Positions 11,161 to 21,827 of a stretch of DNA of 60,000 nucleotides are shown here, one piece after another. The position numbers and the translations under genes were made by a program. Numbering within the stretch: the stretch's first letter is position 1; each line of letters begins with the position of its first letter. The notes beneath the pieces were generated by a model. The model was not told the origin of the DNA and ran no database searches. It saw only the letters and a list, made by a program, of their open reading frames with translations. The stretch covers positions 16,685,001-16,745,000 of the forward strand of contig OU612067.1 in assembly GCA_914767715.1 (NCBI GenBank), written 5' to 3'. The DNA comes from Membranipora membranacea. Taxonomy: Eukaryota; Bryozoa; Gymnolaemata; Cheilostomatida; Membraniporidae.

Positions 11161-12310
11161 AGGCCTATATATAGGCATGTCGGCAAAGAGAAATGCTTTC
11201 TCTCTGTTTCTGCTATTTGCAGCCGCTAGATGTCTGCCTGGCATCGACATCTGTTAGTTGCCAAATAGACATCCGGTTACATAAAAGGCATCCAGGCACG
11301 TATTTGACAAAGGTGGATTGGTATGTAGCAGAGGAGGATGGATTGTAGTCACTCATCATCGGGGCGACAACCCCATCTGAATAGGGCTGTAACAGCAAAT
11401 ATTAATGCTCTAAGCCCATTTAGTTGGGTTTGTTACACCAAAAATTTCTGCTCCAAGCCCATACAAATGGGTTTGTTACAGAAAGTATTACTGCTACAAG
11501 CTGTTGTACTAAAAATGTTTTCTGTAAATGGCCATCCGCCACACATCTCTGGTCTATCCTCAGCCTATGCAGATGAGTTTGTTACTGCTCCAAGCCCATA
11601 TGGATGAGTAGTTGGCAACCATCAGTTGCCATATGGCCATTCGGATGGGTTTGTTACAGTCACACTTCGCGATTGATACAAGGTGAAATGGATGGCCAGT
11701 TAGCATTGCCGCATGGGTATTCGTCATAAGCGGATGGCCCTTTTATGGAGATATGCTGCTGATGGCCATTTACCGGACACATTTGGCTCATCTGGAAGAA
11801 TGGTTACAGCAAATATTACTGCTCAAACAAAACCCATCCGGATGGAGTTAATTTAGCAAACATTACTATTCCAAGCCTGTCTGGATGGGTTTGTTGCAGC
11901 TATAATGCGAAAAATGTGGCCGGTCCACCACAAATCTTTACGTTAAAGGTCCATCCACTCATGACAAATATCCATTTCACATTATATCAATTTCAAAGCT
12001 CGGCAGTCACAAACCAATCCTGTTGCAAATTTTGCAACCAGATGGCTTCATGGCAGATGTCAATTGTAAAACAGACCCATCCGGATGGCTATTTGGCAAC
12101 CGTTGGACACCAAATAGGCGTCCTGATGGGTTTCTTTCACAGCAAACTCCACCGTAACAAAACCCATCTCTGTCTAAAGTGCATTTGCATCTGTTACAAG
12201 CCAATCCTGTCCCATGAATTTTATGTCCGGTAGCGTTAAAAGCAACCGGAAGCCTATTTGTCCGTTGGGCAACCGACGGCTGCCAAATAGTAGGTTCTCA
12301 TCGCAGAATA
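11160..12310. repeat. Array of degenerate palindromic units (CCATCCGGATGG core)
   Basis: About a dozen imperfect units recur: CTGCTCCAAGCCCAT, a short self-complementary centre (ideal form CCATCCGGATGG), then ATGGGTTTGTTACAGCAAAT. Examples lie near 11380, 11430, 11455, 11595, 11650, 11820, 11870, 12075 and 12130. A second motif, AGTTGCCAAATAG or its complement, is interleaved. The array is about 1.1 kb. The small ORFs over it follow the repeat and show no domain. Confidence 0.65.
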
Positions 12311-12399
12311 GCTATCAAAGTCCGAGAAGACAAATTTAGCATATTGTTTATACCTGGTTCTGGAAGTAGTTCATTGTGTTATGCGATTTTATCTCTGTT

Positions 12400-12990
12400 C
12401 GAACTCCACTGTTTTTGATGGCTATTGCACATTTGTCTCTAAGCGATCAACTTGCACTTCCAGTATGCCCGTTCATGTCTCCAGCCAAGATAAGCACATC
12501 TGCAGCACTGCAACAAACTGTCCAAAATCTGTCTTTGGCCTCCTCGTCACAGTCTTGCTGTTCGCATAGGCAGAAAGAAGTTATAGGTCTGCCTTTTGGT
12601 CACCAAGTTCAAATTGATAATCCCCTCAGATTACCTGGTTACATGACTCATCCCACACCATTCCTCGGTCTTATCCCGCCACTGTTGTACAGCTTGACGC
12701 CATCGTCAATGTATCTTGCCTTTCCTCCAGGCCTTTCTCCTCCCATCTGGTCTCCTGTAGGCATATATTACGCCTCACCATCGTATCAGCTATCTCTCTA
12801 CTCTTATTTGTGAGTGTAGCAATGTTTAGGGCCGCTAGCTTGATAATCGTCTACCTCGCTCGCCTACTTTCCACAAGGTCCCCAACAAGGGAGATGCCTT
12901 GGCATAGTCTGGTTCTCTCTGGTTTTATTACAGTCTGTGGCATAGTTTTTCCGGCCGGATGCTCTGCCTGTCGCTGAACCCGTCTCTATC
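12400..12990 (-). pseudogene. RTE-type LINE endonuclease relic
   Basis: Read on the minus strand, broken frames give the start of an RTE-clade apurinic endonuclease domain. In order they are a block resembling TLTNKSREIADTMVRRNICL, then QETRWEEKGLEE, then a GDGVKLYNSGG-like segment followed by RNGVGM, then INLNLVTKRQTYNFF, and a SAYA...EEAKDRFW-like end. The match to this endonuclease family (the one annotated in animals as craniofacial development protein 2-like) is clear by motif order. Several frameshifts and stops show it is dead. The 145-codon plus-strand frame at 12376-12813 is its antisense shadow. Confidence 0.7.
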
Positions 12991-12999
12991 CAGGATTGG

Positions 13000-14190
13000 G
13001 ACTGGCTGAGTCTGGCACCGGATTGTACATTCCTCAAGCAAATTTTTCATAATATCATAATATCTACAAAACAACCACCTCTATTGCAGAAATAACTGTT
13101 GGTCTTGTTCTTGACTTTTTTGCTAGTTTTCATATTTTATCCTGCCCCCTACCTGTTCCAGCTAAGAATTGGTCACTTGCCATAGCACACCAGGACATGT
13201 AGGTATATACATAAAGTACATAATTATTTTGCTTTATTTTTATCAGATCCTATGCGGAGAAAATTAGTTGTGCATTTGGCTGCGACTTGAGATGATTTCC
13301 ACCAATCTACATCAGGTTTGTTAAGTTATCATGAACGTGAAAAATACCACTTGCCTTTGCCCCATAAGTGAGCCCAGAAGGTACAATATGAGGATTGAAA
13401 AAAAAACAAAGCTGAAAGACATAATGCATATGGTAATTCGCAGTTGGGCAGTAAAAATATTGACATTGAATGTACATCATATCAACTACCCTTGCGGATA
13501 AACTATTTTGGTTCCAAGTTTCAATCAAGGTAATTTTGTACCGAAAAACATAATATGTCCTGATTGGGAGGTCTGCATCAACCCATCACCCTATCCCTAA
13601 TGACAGGATACCAGTGCTAAGATGAGAAAGTGTCCATCTGTTCATCTTCACACTATTTCAGAGTGACCTACAGTGCTGGTTGGTAAATAGAATTGATATG
13701 TACGGGGATGTGAACTATCAGCTGAGGTGTTGAGCCGCTTGGAGGTAGTGTCCATCATGCCTACCGCGTATCGAGATATGGGTATGTACAAAGGTGTTAC
13801 TTTCATTTTCATTCCATAAGTACTGTAACCAAAAAATAGCTTCTCTCTGTGGAAGTGTTTATATTTCTATTTATAGCAATCAGCAAATTTTTTCCCCAGA
13901 AAGAAAGTATTTTTACAATCACAATACCTAAATTTGTTGTCAGTTGTTATAAGTTTTGATAGCAAGAGGTCCTGGGTTCAATTTCCCCTCTTGTTATGAG
14001 AGATCTCCCTGCTCATATCCCATAACACGCCGAGCAACATAAACCAACACCAACTGAACTGACTCAAAAGTCGCCACTTCTCTAACGACGACTCTACAAC
14101 TATACTGTGTGGAACATTCTTAGTCTACCGACATCAAAGAGGCTGTCTATCAGTAATAAACCTATGAAGACAAGAAATTTCAAAAGTTTT
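13000..14190. other. Intergenic with SINE remnant at about 13968-14170
   Basis: No gene was found. GTCCTGGGTTCAATTTCC at about 13968-13985 resembles a Pol III B box, and the following ~180 bases look like a SINE body, suggesting a 5'-truncated tRNA-derived SINE. Confidence 0.35.
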
Positions 14191-14936
14191 TCAATGAGTT
14201 TTCAAACACTAAATCAACAGTGTGTGTCATCATTGTCTCTGAGAGAAAGGTTTCAGAGATAGGCACACTCTCTAATGTAGCTCAGCCACTCTAAAAATCA
14301 CCTGCAAAAAATTGTCTCGCTTCTATTCCTAAGTACATAAAAAATGTCATGAGACTGTTTGGAAATAAGGTAACCGGTTCAAACATATTCTGAACTGGGT
14401 AAAAACTGATCCAATATAATTGAACAGTGAAAACGTATTTAATCGATAAAATCAATCTACACTTTTTCCCATGTTTTGAATTCAGAGTTTTGGCCCCTTA
14501 TCAGTTAGGAGCGGAATGATTCAAGGACCATACATGTTCCTCTGTTATAGATTTGTATGTATATATATATATATATATATATATACATGATATATATACA
14601 CATAGTATTTATATGAATCTTAACTCTACAACAATGGACTAATTGGGTTTCCCTAGATCATGTTTATGAATGAATGTGATAGGTTACCAAAAGTTGAGAT
14701 GTAGGAATTAAGTTTATTAAGTTTTTGAGATATAAATTAAATATTGAGGAGGGGCACCTTGTTTATATCAGTCAACATGGTAATGAATATGCGGAATGTT
14801 TTCAGATTTGCCATGTTATCACTGTTAACAATATACTGTTACCCCTACAGATGTCACAGCTATTGGGGGTAGTTACATGTTAAGTTGGTGAACTGATAAA
14901 TCTAGAACCTGACAAGACCAAACTCATGAGTACTAG
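14191..14936 (+). repeat. Large inverted repeat, left arm
   Basis: About 746 bases that recur as the reverse complement at 17961-18694. The arms agree along almost all their length: I found only scattered single-base differences (such as TCATTGTCTC against TCATAGTCTC) and a length difference in the internal TA microsatellite. No coding potential was seen in the arm. Confidence 0.9.
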
Positions 14937-15649
14937 TCTGACAGTCTTCGAGTTAGGGTGTCAATTACCTCTCTGAAATGTGCAGTCTCACACCACTACC
15001 CTCCCTCATATCGGACAAGGGATAGAAATACCCATATAGATAATTATGACAAACCTATACACAAAATGACCTAATGACCTAATTTTACACTAGTACCCAC
15101 TCGGTAGCTTAAACTACATGCATCTTTAGTGGCTAGTTATTGCATAGCACCTTTAACATGATAATCCCATAATAACCTAATACTAATAGTTATTTTTCTG
15201 GCTGCTTTGCGATGCCAATCAATGTTGCAGCTAGCTTTCTGGATATTGTAATCTTTATTTATTTTTTAGACTGCCATAGAAAGACAGAGCATCTTAAAGA
15301 AACTCAGTACCATTCACCAGCTACAAGCAAACAAATAACCACACCTACTGAAGCATCAGTGTTGTGATTTAAAAAAAATTAATGGGCGTTGTAGCCATTT
15401 ATAATGATTTAAGAACGAGGATTTATATTTTGGTCCATTTCCATAATTTTTATATAATCCCCATAGGGGAAAATGGAACTCTATCCTCTGTGCTCCCATA
15501 GATTTCAGCCAAGCCTCAAATGTATTTTCCGGTAATTATTTATTCCTCTCCCTGAGAATAAAGCTTAAAATTCATTTTATACGATTATTTTATGGTGTAT
15601 TTTGATAAAGTATAACAGCTTCAATACAATGTAATGAGTGATGGATAAC
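14937..15649. other. Spacer DNA inside the large inverted repeat, nothing recognised
   Basis: AT-rich DNA between the left arm and the gypsy relic. I see no ORF with domain content and no obvious repeat. Confidence 0.4.
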
Positions 15650-16415
15650 CAAAATTTTGTCTTTTTAAACCAAGGACTAAGCAACTTCCTAATAATATGC
15701 AAGTTGCGATTGTTATCAATATCCAGCGCGTTTGGTGCTGTTTTTCTCCAGGAATCTGGTAAAGATATCTGGCAATCATTGGAATATGCCTCGCGTAAGA
15801 TGACTGACACTTAGACACGCTCTTCGATGGTAGAGAAGGAAACTCTTGTCATCATGTGGGCAGTTTGACTAGTATATGATAGGTCGAAAGTTTGAAGTTG
15901 AAACGGTCCATAAACCCTTGGTACAAATTCTAGGTGGTAAAGATCTGAGTGATCTACCACCGAGGGTGCAAAGGTTCAAAATGAGGATAATGAGGTATGG
16001 ATATAAAAATTTTGGTGTTAAGATGTTTGTTGCCGATAGTTTGAGCCGACCCAACGAGGCTTACAGTGCAGCCAGTGTGAAGCACTGTGCAGCTGTTGAG
16101 TACTTTATTGACAGTATTTGTGAGGACTTAGTCCCTGATATACATGAAATAGAGGCGTTTGAAGCCACCGTGACTGACGATGTCGCAGTTAAATTCAAGC
16201 AGTATTTGGTCGAGGGTTGGCGAAGAAACAAGCAGTCATAAATTGCCCGGGTACAAAGGATGTCTCATGTTTAATGATAGACTTGATGTACCTGCTAGTT
16301 TGCGTAGTGCCTATATTGCACATGCACATGCTGGACACCAGGGTACTGCTAAACCTGCAGAGCTGCTCGACAGGTAGTCTGGTGGCCGAGCTATCACCCA
16401 ACGACAAATTTTTGT
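15650..16415 (+). pseudogene. Ty3/gypsy retrotransposon relic (RNase H to integrase zinc finger)
   Basis: Frames broken by shifts spell consecutive parts of a gypsy pol: AFGAVFLQESGKDIWQ and EYASRKMTD (end of RT / start of RNase H, 15725-15810), MVEKETLVIMWAV (15828-15868), the block IGRKFEVETVHKPLV to LSDLPPRVQRFKMRIMRYGY (15878-16000), FVADSLSRPNE (16024-16060), and the integrase HHCC linker HAHAGHQGTAKP (16318-16355). The canonical DHKPL is VHKPL here. It ends near 16415 with WW(P)-like remnants. No LTRs were recognised, and it sits in the loop of the large inverted repeat. Confidence 0.85.
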
Positions 16416-17960
16416 CAATTTTAGCTCTTGCTTTTGGCCTGAGTCCCGCAGCAATTGATCTCGGGAATATGCTGTGCAGCTAAAGCCAAGCTTCTTTCAG
16501 ATTGTCTGCTCAACAACCCGTAGCAGACAACTCCAATTTGTACTTCAACAGACATTCTGATGCGTTAAAAGTGCTCAGATAGCTGTATATGCAAGTTTGA
16601 GGCATCACATCATCAAATTCCTTACAAACATTATCAAACCAAAGTGAATAGTTGTAATGTGATGCCACAAACTCGCACTTGCAGCCATCTAAGGAGTAAG
16701 AACCTAAATTATGTTCGGGTATACATAAAAAAGTATCATGTGAAATTGCTTTTATAAACATAGTTTTGGCAATCAGACATTACATGTATTTCGTCTGCCG
16801 CATTATGGGCATTGATTTTTGCTTATTGAAATATTATAGAAGAACTATTGATCTTTCAATTCCAACATAGCTCACCATGTCGTAAAATACAACCTCATTA
16901 AATGACAATTGATATGTGAAACCTGGGAACTTGAATTGTTTTTCATATTATGTATGTTAATGATGGCCTTCTCCAATGGATTTGCCCCGGTTTTGGAGCA
17001 CCTCTACAACATCAAAAAATATACTACATCAGGGTATTATGTTATATTCGCTGCAGGGTGCCAAAGTATAGCGTTATGTGGTCTAGAAAAAATTGAGAGA
17101 AATTGAATTGAATTCAATGCACTCCACTGTGCAATCAAAATGGTTTTGACGCCACCACCAGCATCATTTGCGACGCAGCAAACAGCAGAGTTGTCGAGTT
17201 AAGTAGGTGATACTGTTTACCTGAAATGACCCTTGCAAAAAATCTTCATGTATTAAAATGAGCAACCAGATGCACTACTCCGGCTTGAGCTTCTTGAAGA
17301 CCTGTTCATGGTTTCGTTCGATCCAATGAGTAGATTTGATTCTTGCAATTTTAGCGTTGTTCTAGTATCGCGTTTGATTTTTATTAGTTTCTTTGATCTT
17401 GAAATCTACAAATACACTCACACCAGTACCTTGTGATTCAAATTGATATGATAAGTTATACCATGGTTCTATAATCAAATGACGATTGGTAAATGATACA
17501 TCTTCAACTTGGCAACTTTTTCAGCTAGTGTTGCTGAATCTATTGATTGCAGAGATCATCATAAATAGAGTTTCTACTTCCAAAAATGATCTAATTTTCA
17601 ATATACACGCCTCCGTATATTTAAAATTAAACAATAAAATGAAACAGATCAGAGCAAAAATCGGCAGCAACAATGTTTCCTTCATGTCAAGCAAGTTCAT
17701 ATTCAAACAAGAAAAGAAATGTAGGGGCGCTCATATCAGGTTCCTTGACCAGAAAGCTCACCATCAAGGTTGCGCTGTCAGCTGTCTCTTTCAAGCAGAT
17801 TGTCTTAGTTTAATTGTGCCCTGTCAATAATTACTGCAATTACATGCATACTTTTAACATAGAGCTCGCCTGTCGTAAATTCATGATCACACTGTTTGGA
17901 CAATTCCAACAGTAAACGGGGATGATGCTGTTATGATATAAAAAATACAGATCCGCAGCA
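16416..17960. other. Spacer DNA, right part, nothing recognised
   Basis: No gene, RNA or repeat with support. ORFs of 60-114 codons here (for example plus 17486-17830 and minus 16510-16761) show no domain signature and no credible splice context. Confidence 0.4.
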
Positions 17961-18694
17961 CTAGTACTCATGAGTTTGGTCTTGTCAGGTTCTAGATTTA
18001 TCAGTTCACCAACTTAACATGTAACTACCCCCAATAGCTGTGACATCTGTAGGGGTAACAGTATATTGTTAACAGTGATAACATGGCAAATCTGAAAACA
18101 TTCCGCATATTCATTACCATGTTGACTGATATAAACAAGGTGCCCCTCCTCAATATTTAATTTATATCTCAAAAACTTAATAAACTTAATTCCTACATCT
18201 CAACTTTTGGTAACCTATCACATTCATTCATAAACATGATCTAGGGAAACCCAATTAGTCCATTGTTGTAGAGTTAAGTTTCATATAAATACTATGTGTA
18301 TATATATCATGTATATATATATATACATACAAATCTATAACAGAGGAACATGTATGGTCCTTGAATCATTCCGCTCCTAACTGATAAGGGGCCAAAACTC
18401 TGAATTCAAAACATGGGAAAAAGTGTAGATTGATTTTATCGATTAAATACGTTTTCACTGTTCAATTATATTGGATCAGTTTTTACCCAGTTCAGAATAT
18501 GTTTGAACCGGTTACCTTATTTCCAAACAGTCTCATGACATTTTTTATGTACTTAGGAATAGAAGCGAGACAATTTTTTGCAGGTGATTTTTAGAGTGGC
18601 TGAGCTACATTAGAGAGTGTGCCTATCTCTGAAACCTTTCTCTCAGAGACTATGATGACACACACTGTTGATTTAGTGTTTGAAAACTCATTGA
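17961..18694 (-). repeat. Large inverted repeat, right arm
   Basis: Reverse complement of 14191-14936. The outer end is CTCATTGA at 18687-18694 and the inner end CTAGTACTCATGAG at 17961. No obvious target duplication flanks the pair. Confidence 0.9.
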
Positions 18695-20248
18695 TTATAC
18701 TATTATAATTGCAGTCACATCAAAAAACATCAAATGTTAGATGGAACTTTTCCTGTTTCACTGCTTAACAATATAATAATTGTGTACCATCTTTTCGCCT
18801 GCAAAAAGAGGCATTTTACCGCTTAAGTCACTAAAGTTGACAAGCTATTCATAATAATTCTAAGCTAGATTTTTCATTTAACTCAGTGATAAGTATCAAT
18901 GAAAACGATTTATATTGATAATGTTGAATGTTCAATGTCTAGTAATCAAAAATTTTTACGAGTGTTTTTAATAATGAATTTTTATTATTATAATTATCAG
19001 CTAGTTGTCTATCCATGGAGAGAGAGGAGACAACTGGTGTTTGATTAAAAAGCATTAAAATCGCTATCTGATTATTCCGCCTGTAACATGTCAAATTGCA
19101 AGTCATATTGCTTTTTGGATGATGGAACCATATTCTGAATGGACAATTTGGAAATGAATTTGTCTAAATTGAAAGACTTAAGGAGCGAGGATTTTGAGCA
19201 ACGTTTGTTTGTCAGGATTTTTCTAAAAAGGCTTCACCACTCGGCAGCAACAGCCGGCATAACAATAACCAGCGTGAAATTATCAGATCTGTATTTCAAC
19301 AGAACTTTGCCGTTCGATATGCTGTCCAACTGTTAGTTTCAACTGTGTCCCCAATCCTATAAAAAATATCATATTAGAGAGTTTGATGGTGCAGGCAGTG
19401 TTGCGTACTAAATGCATTTTAAGTACTCAGTTCCATTAAACACTCATACAACTTCCTGAGGTGCAATGGGTGTTATAAAACCTGTGGCAGGTGCTGTATG
19501 GAACACAACAAAACTGTATAGGCCTTGAGTGCTGTAAGACGTGTCCCATACAGCACAGGCCACACGTCTTACAACACCTGTTGCCAGCGCCTGTTTTTAA
19601 TGCCCATTCAGAACAGCATAAATTTTTGTAATGCAAATTCCATCGGTTATTAAAAATGGCATGATGCTAACTTTTGTCAAGGTTGATAAATCCCATGAGA
19701 AGATAAGGCATATTGCCAAACCTAACTTAAATGGTTGAGCTCAAGTGTATTACCAACTCATTGGTTCATTGATAACAGTTGGGTTTTGCTATGATTCCCA
19801 CTCTCCCTGTATTCTCTTTTTTATTATAGGGAGTTGCCTTTTTTTGGCGTTATCAAGTATCAGTTGGGGCGAAACATAATATGGGCATTGAGTATAGGCA
19901 GGAGCAGCGGACTAAAGACCCAAAAATCAGCGGAACATAGACCCATACGGAACATAGATCCGAACGGAACATAGACCTGCACCCGTCTCATTACATATTT
20001 TGAAGATCAACTGACCTCAAGCTGACCTTGTTTGCAGGGAGCTGAGAAAAAAACAGATTCTTGGAAGAAGGTGTCTGTAAGTAGTGTCTTTCTTGTTCTT
20101 CCTTTGGGTTTATAATTGCTCACAAAAATGTTTTGGACACCAGGCAGTAAGTGGGATCATTGAGCAGAATAGAATTCGGCTTTTATCTCTTGTAACTCTC
20201 TAGGCTTGCTTGCTTGCTTGCATCTCTGTTTGTATTTATTTACTAAAC
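18695..20248. other. Intergenic with two dispersed repeats
   Basis: No gene is supported. The 65-codon frame at 19139-19336 has no recognised domain. Bases ~19495-19645 are a copy of the 4195-4330 repeat, with an extra duplicated ACGTCTTACA stem. Bases ~19900-19990 are the inverted copy of the TATGTTCCGC element at 8615-8720. Confidence 0.5.
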
Positions 20249-20345
20249 AATGCTGTGACTAGAAAGAAAGAGGGAGAAGACTAACCTAACTAACTTAAGC
20301 TAGGTAGGTTAATCTTCTCCCTCTTTCTTTCTAGTCACAGCATAT
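20249..20345. mobile_element. Small hairpin element
   Basis: TGCTGTGACTAGAAAGAAAG and the following AGGGAGAAGA (20251-20280) pair exactly with TCTTCTCCCTCTTTC...CACAGCA (20313-20342). The 32-base centre is itself partly self-complementary (CTAACCTA with TAGGTTA). It is a candidate palindromic mini-transposon; a target duplication is not clear. Confidence 0.6.
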
Positions 20346-21827
20346 TGTACTATTCCAATCTGTACAATTCTAATCTTTAATATTCCAATTGTTCTAACCC
20401 ATAATTTGACCAGATTGTCACGAATGATTGTGTTTCAAGTATTTATAAATATAAATTGAACAAACTGCCTTCGCAATGCAGATTTTTACTGATAGTGCAT
20501 TTGACTTGAGGCTCACAGGTGTCACTTTGTATAAATAAGTATCAGAGCGAATGACCAATGCAATGTAATGGGTACTTTACTAGCCCAAGGGTCTGTAGTC
20601 TCCTTGCCCGTTCAGGTCGGTTGGCACTAGACTGGTTTGATTGGCAGACCTTGACTATGTCGGGAAATTCTATCTTGTCAGGATAGCCAGCATGGGCTTG
20701 GCATAATTATTCCCGATCTCCAACTTGTTCTGATGAACGCGTAAGGCTTAACGGCAACCTGCCAGTCGAAAAGTCTGTTTAAAACAAGGCTACCAGCCAG
20801 GCATAAAAATGTGTTGTTTATCAACTATACTATGATTTTATTGTGTACTAACTATCTAACTAAAACTAACAGAGTTACAAAGATTTAATGTATAAATCAG
20901 TAAAGATAATCAGTGCGTTTAGTCTCGTCCGCTAGCAAACATGAAGTGTCAAGTTGTAAGAGGGAAGAGTGTAAGCTTGCTAAAAATAGTTACAGTCGTT
21001 GCATTAATAAAGGGTTATTATAACAGACAAAACATGTGTAGGAATAGAATGTATGATTAGAATGTATGAATAGAATGTGTCCTCAGTGCTTAATATATAT
21101 AACAGTCAAAGACTGAAATTCCCCACAACTAGACAGCCTTCTGCTCTTTGCTTACATGCCCCAGTAGTGCCCCTCCTTGCTTGAAATTGTGTTATATAAG
21201 CTGTGCCCTTGGGAAAAGAGAGTCCGTCTCATGAGAATGTCAACTAACACATCCAGCCAGTTTGAGCTGAGAGATTAAGGTCCTGCTAATCACCACGGTC
21301 CCTTTGATTGGATGTTTTCACTCAGTGTAGGCCTAGTAAATCTATGAACAAAAACTCTGAAACTTTATTTAGCATGGATTAGGCAAAGCAATTGTGTATG
21401 TAATTGGCAGCAACGGCGAGGTTACATCATAAAATAAAAGGAACTGGATATATATAATTAGTACACACCGCAGTTCTCTTGGCTTCTTTCCAGCTCAAAC
21501 TTCGGGAAATATGCACAACATACTAGGCAGACAGCTTCACAAGCAATTTATCTAAGATTATAATCACGGCGCTTGTTATCTCTTGGCTTTTTACTGATGC
21601 CGCACCTTTTTTCCATTGACTAGATTTTTATGATATATAGCTATGTAGCGGATGGCTAGTTTTGCCCCCCCCCCCCCCCCCCCGATTTAAAATCTGCGCA
21701 ACCTTAAAATTTAGATCTTGCGTTTAATTTCTTTATTTTCTGATTCTGTTGAAGGTGGTGATTTTTTGGTGAGCTGAAAGTATCAAAGCGACAGATTATC
21801 TTTGCTTCGAAAGTTACAGTTACTATC
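20346..21827. other. HIBADH upstream region; possible solo LTR about 20900-21410; poly-C
   Basis: No gene was found. The segment from about 20900 to 21410 has LTR-like features: a TTATATAAG TATA-like box near 21193, a Pol II-like leader, and just beyond, at about 21410, AATTGGCAGCAACGGCGAGG, which resembles a gypsy tRNA primer-binding junction. No partner LTR was seen, so this is weak. A 19-base poly-C tract lies at 21665-21683, 145 bases upstream of the HIBADH start codon. Confidence 0.25.

Noticed and set aside
11160-12310. CRISPR array
   Set aside because: Units are degenerate and palindromic, without constant repeats or unique spacers, and the DNA is animal nuclear.
12376-12813. 145-codon plus-strand ORF rich in Pro/Ser/Leu
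   Set aside because: It is the antisense shadow of the RTE-type endonuclease relic on the minus strand, which has recognisable motif order.
19139-19336. 65-codon plus-strand ORF
   Set aside because: No domain, splice context or repeat relationship could be found; length is within chance expectation.
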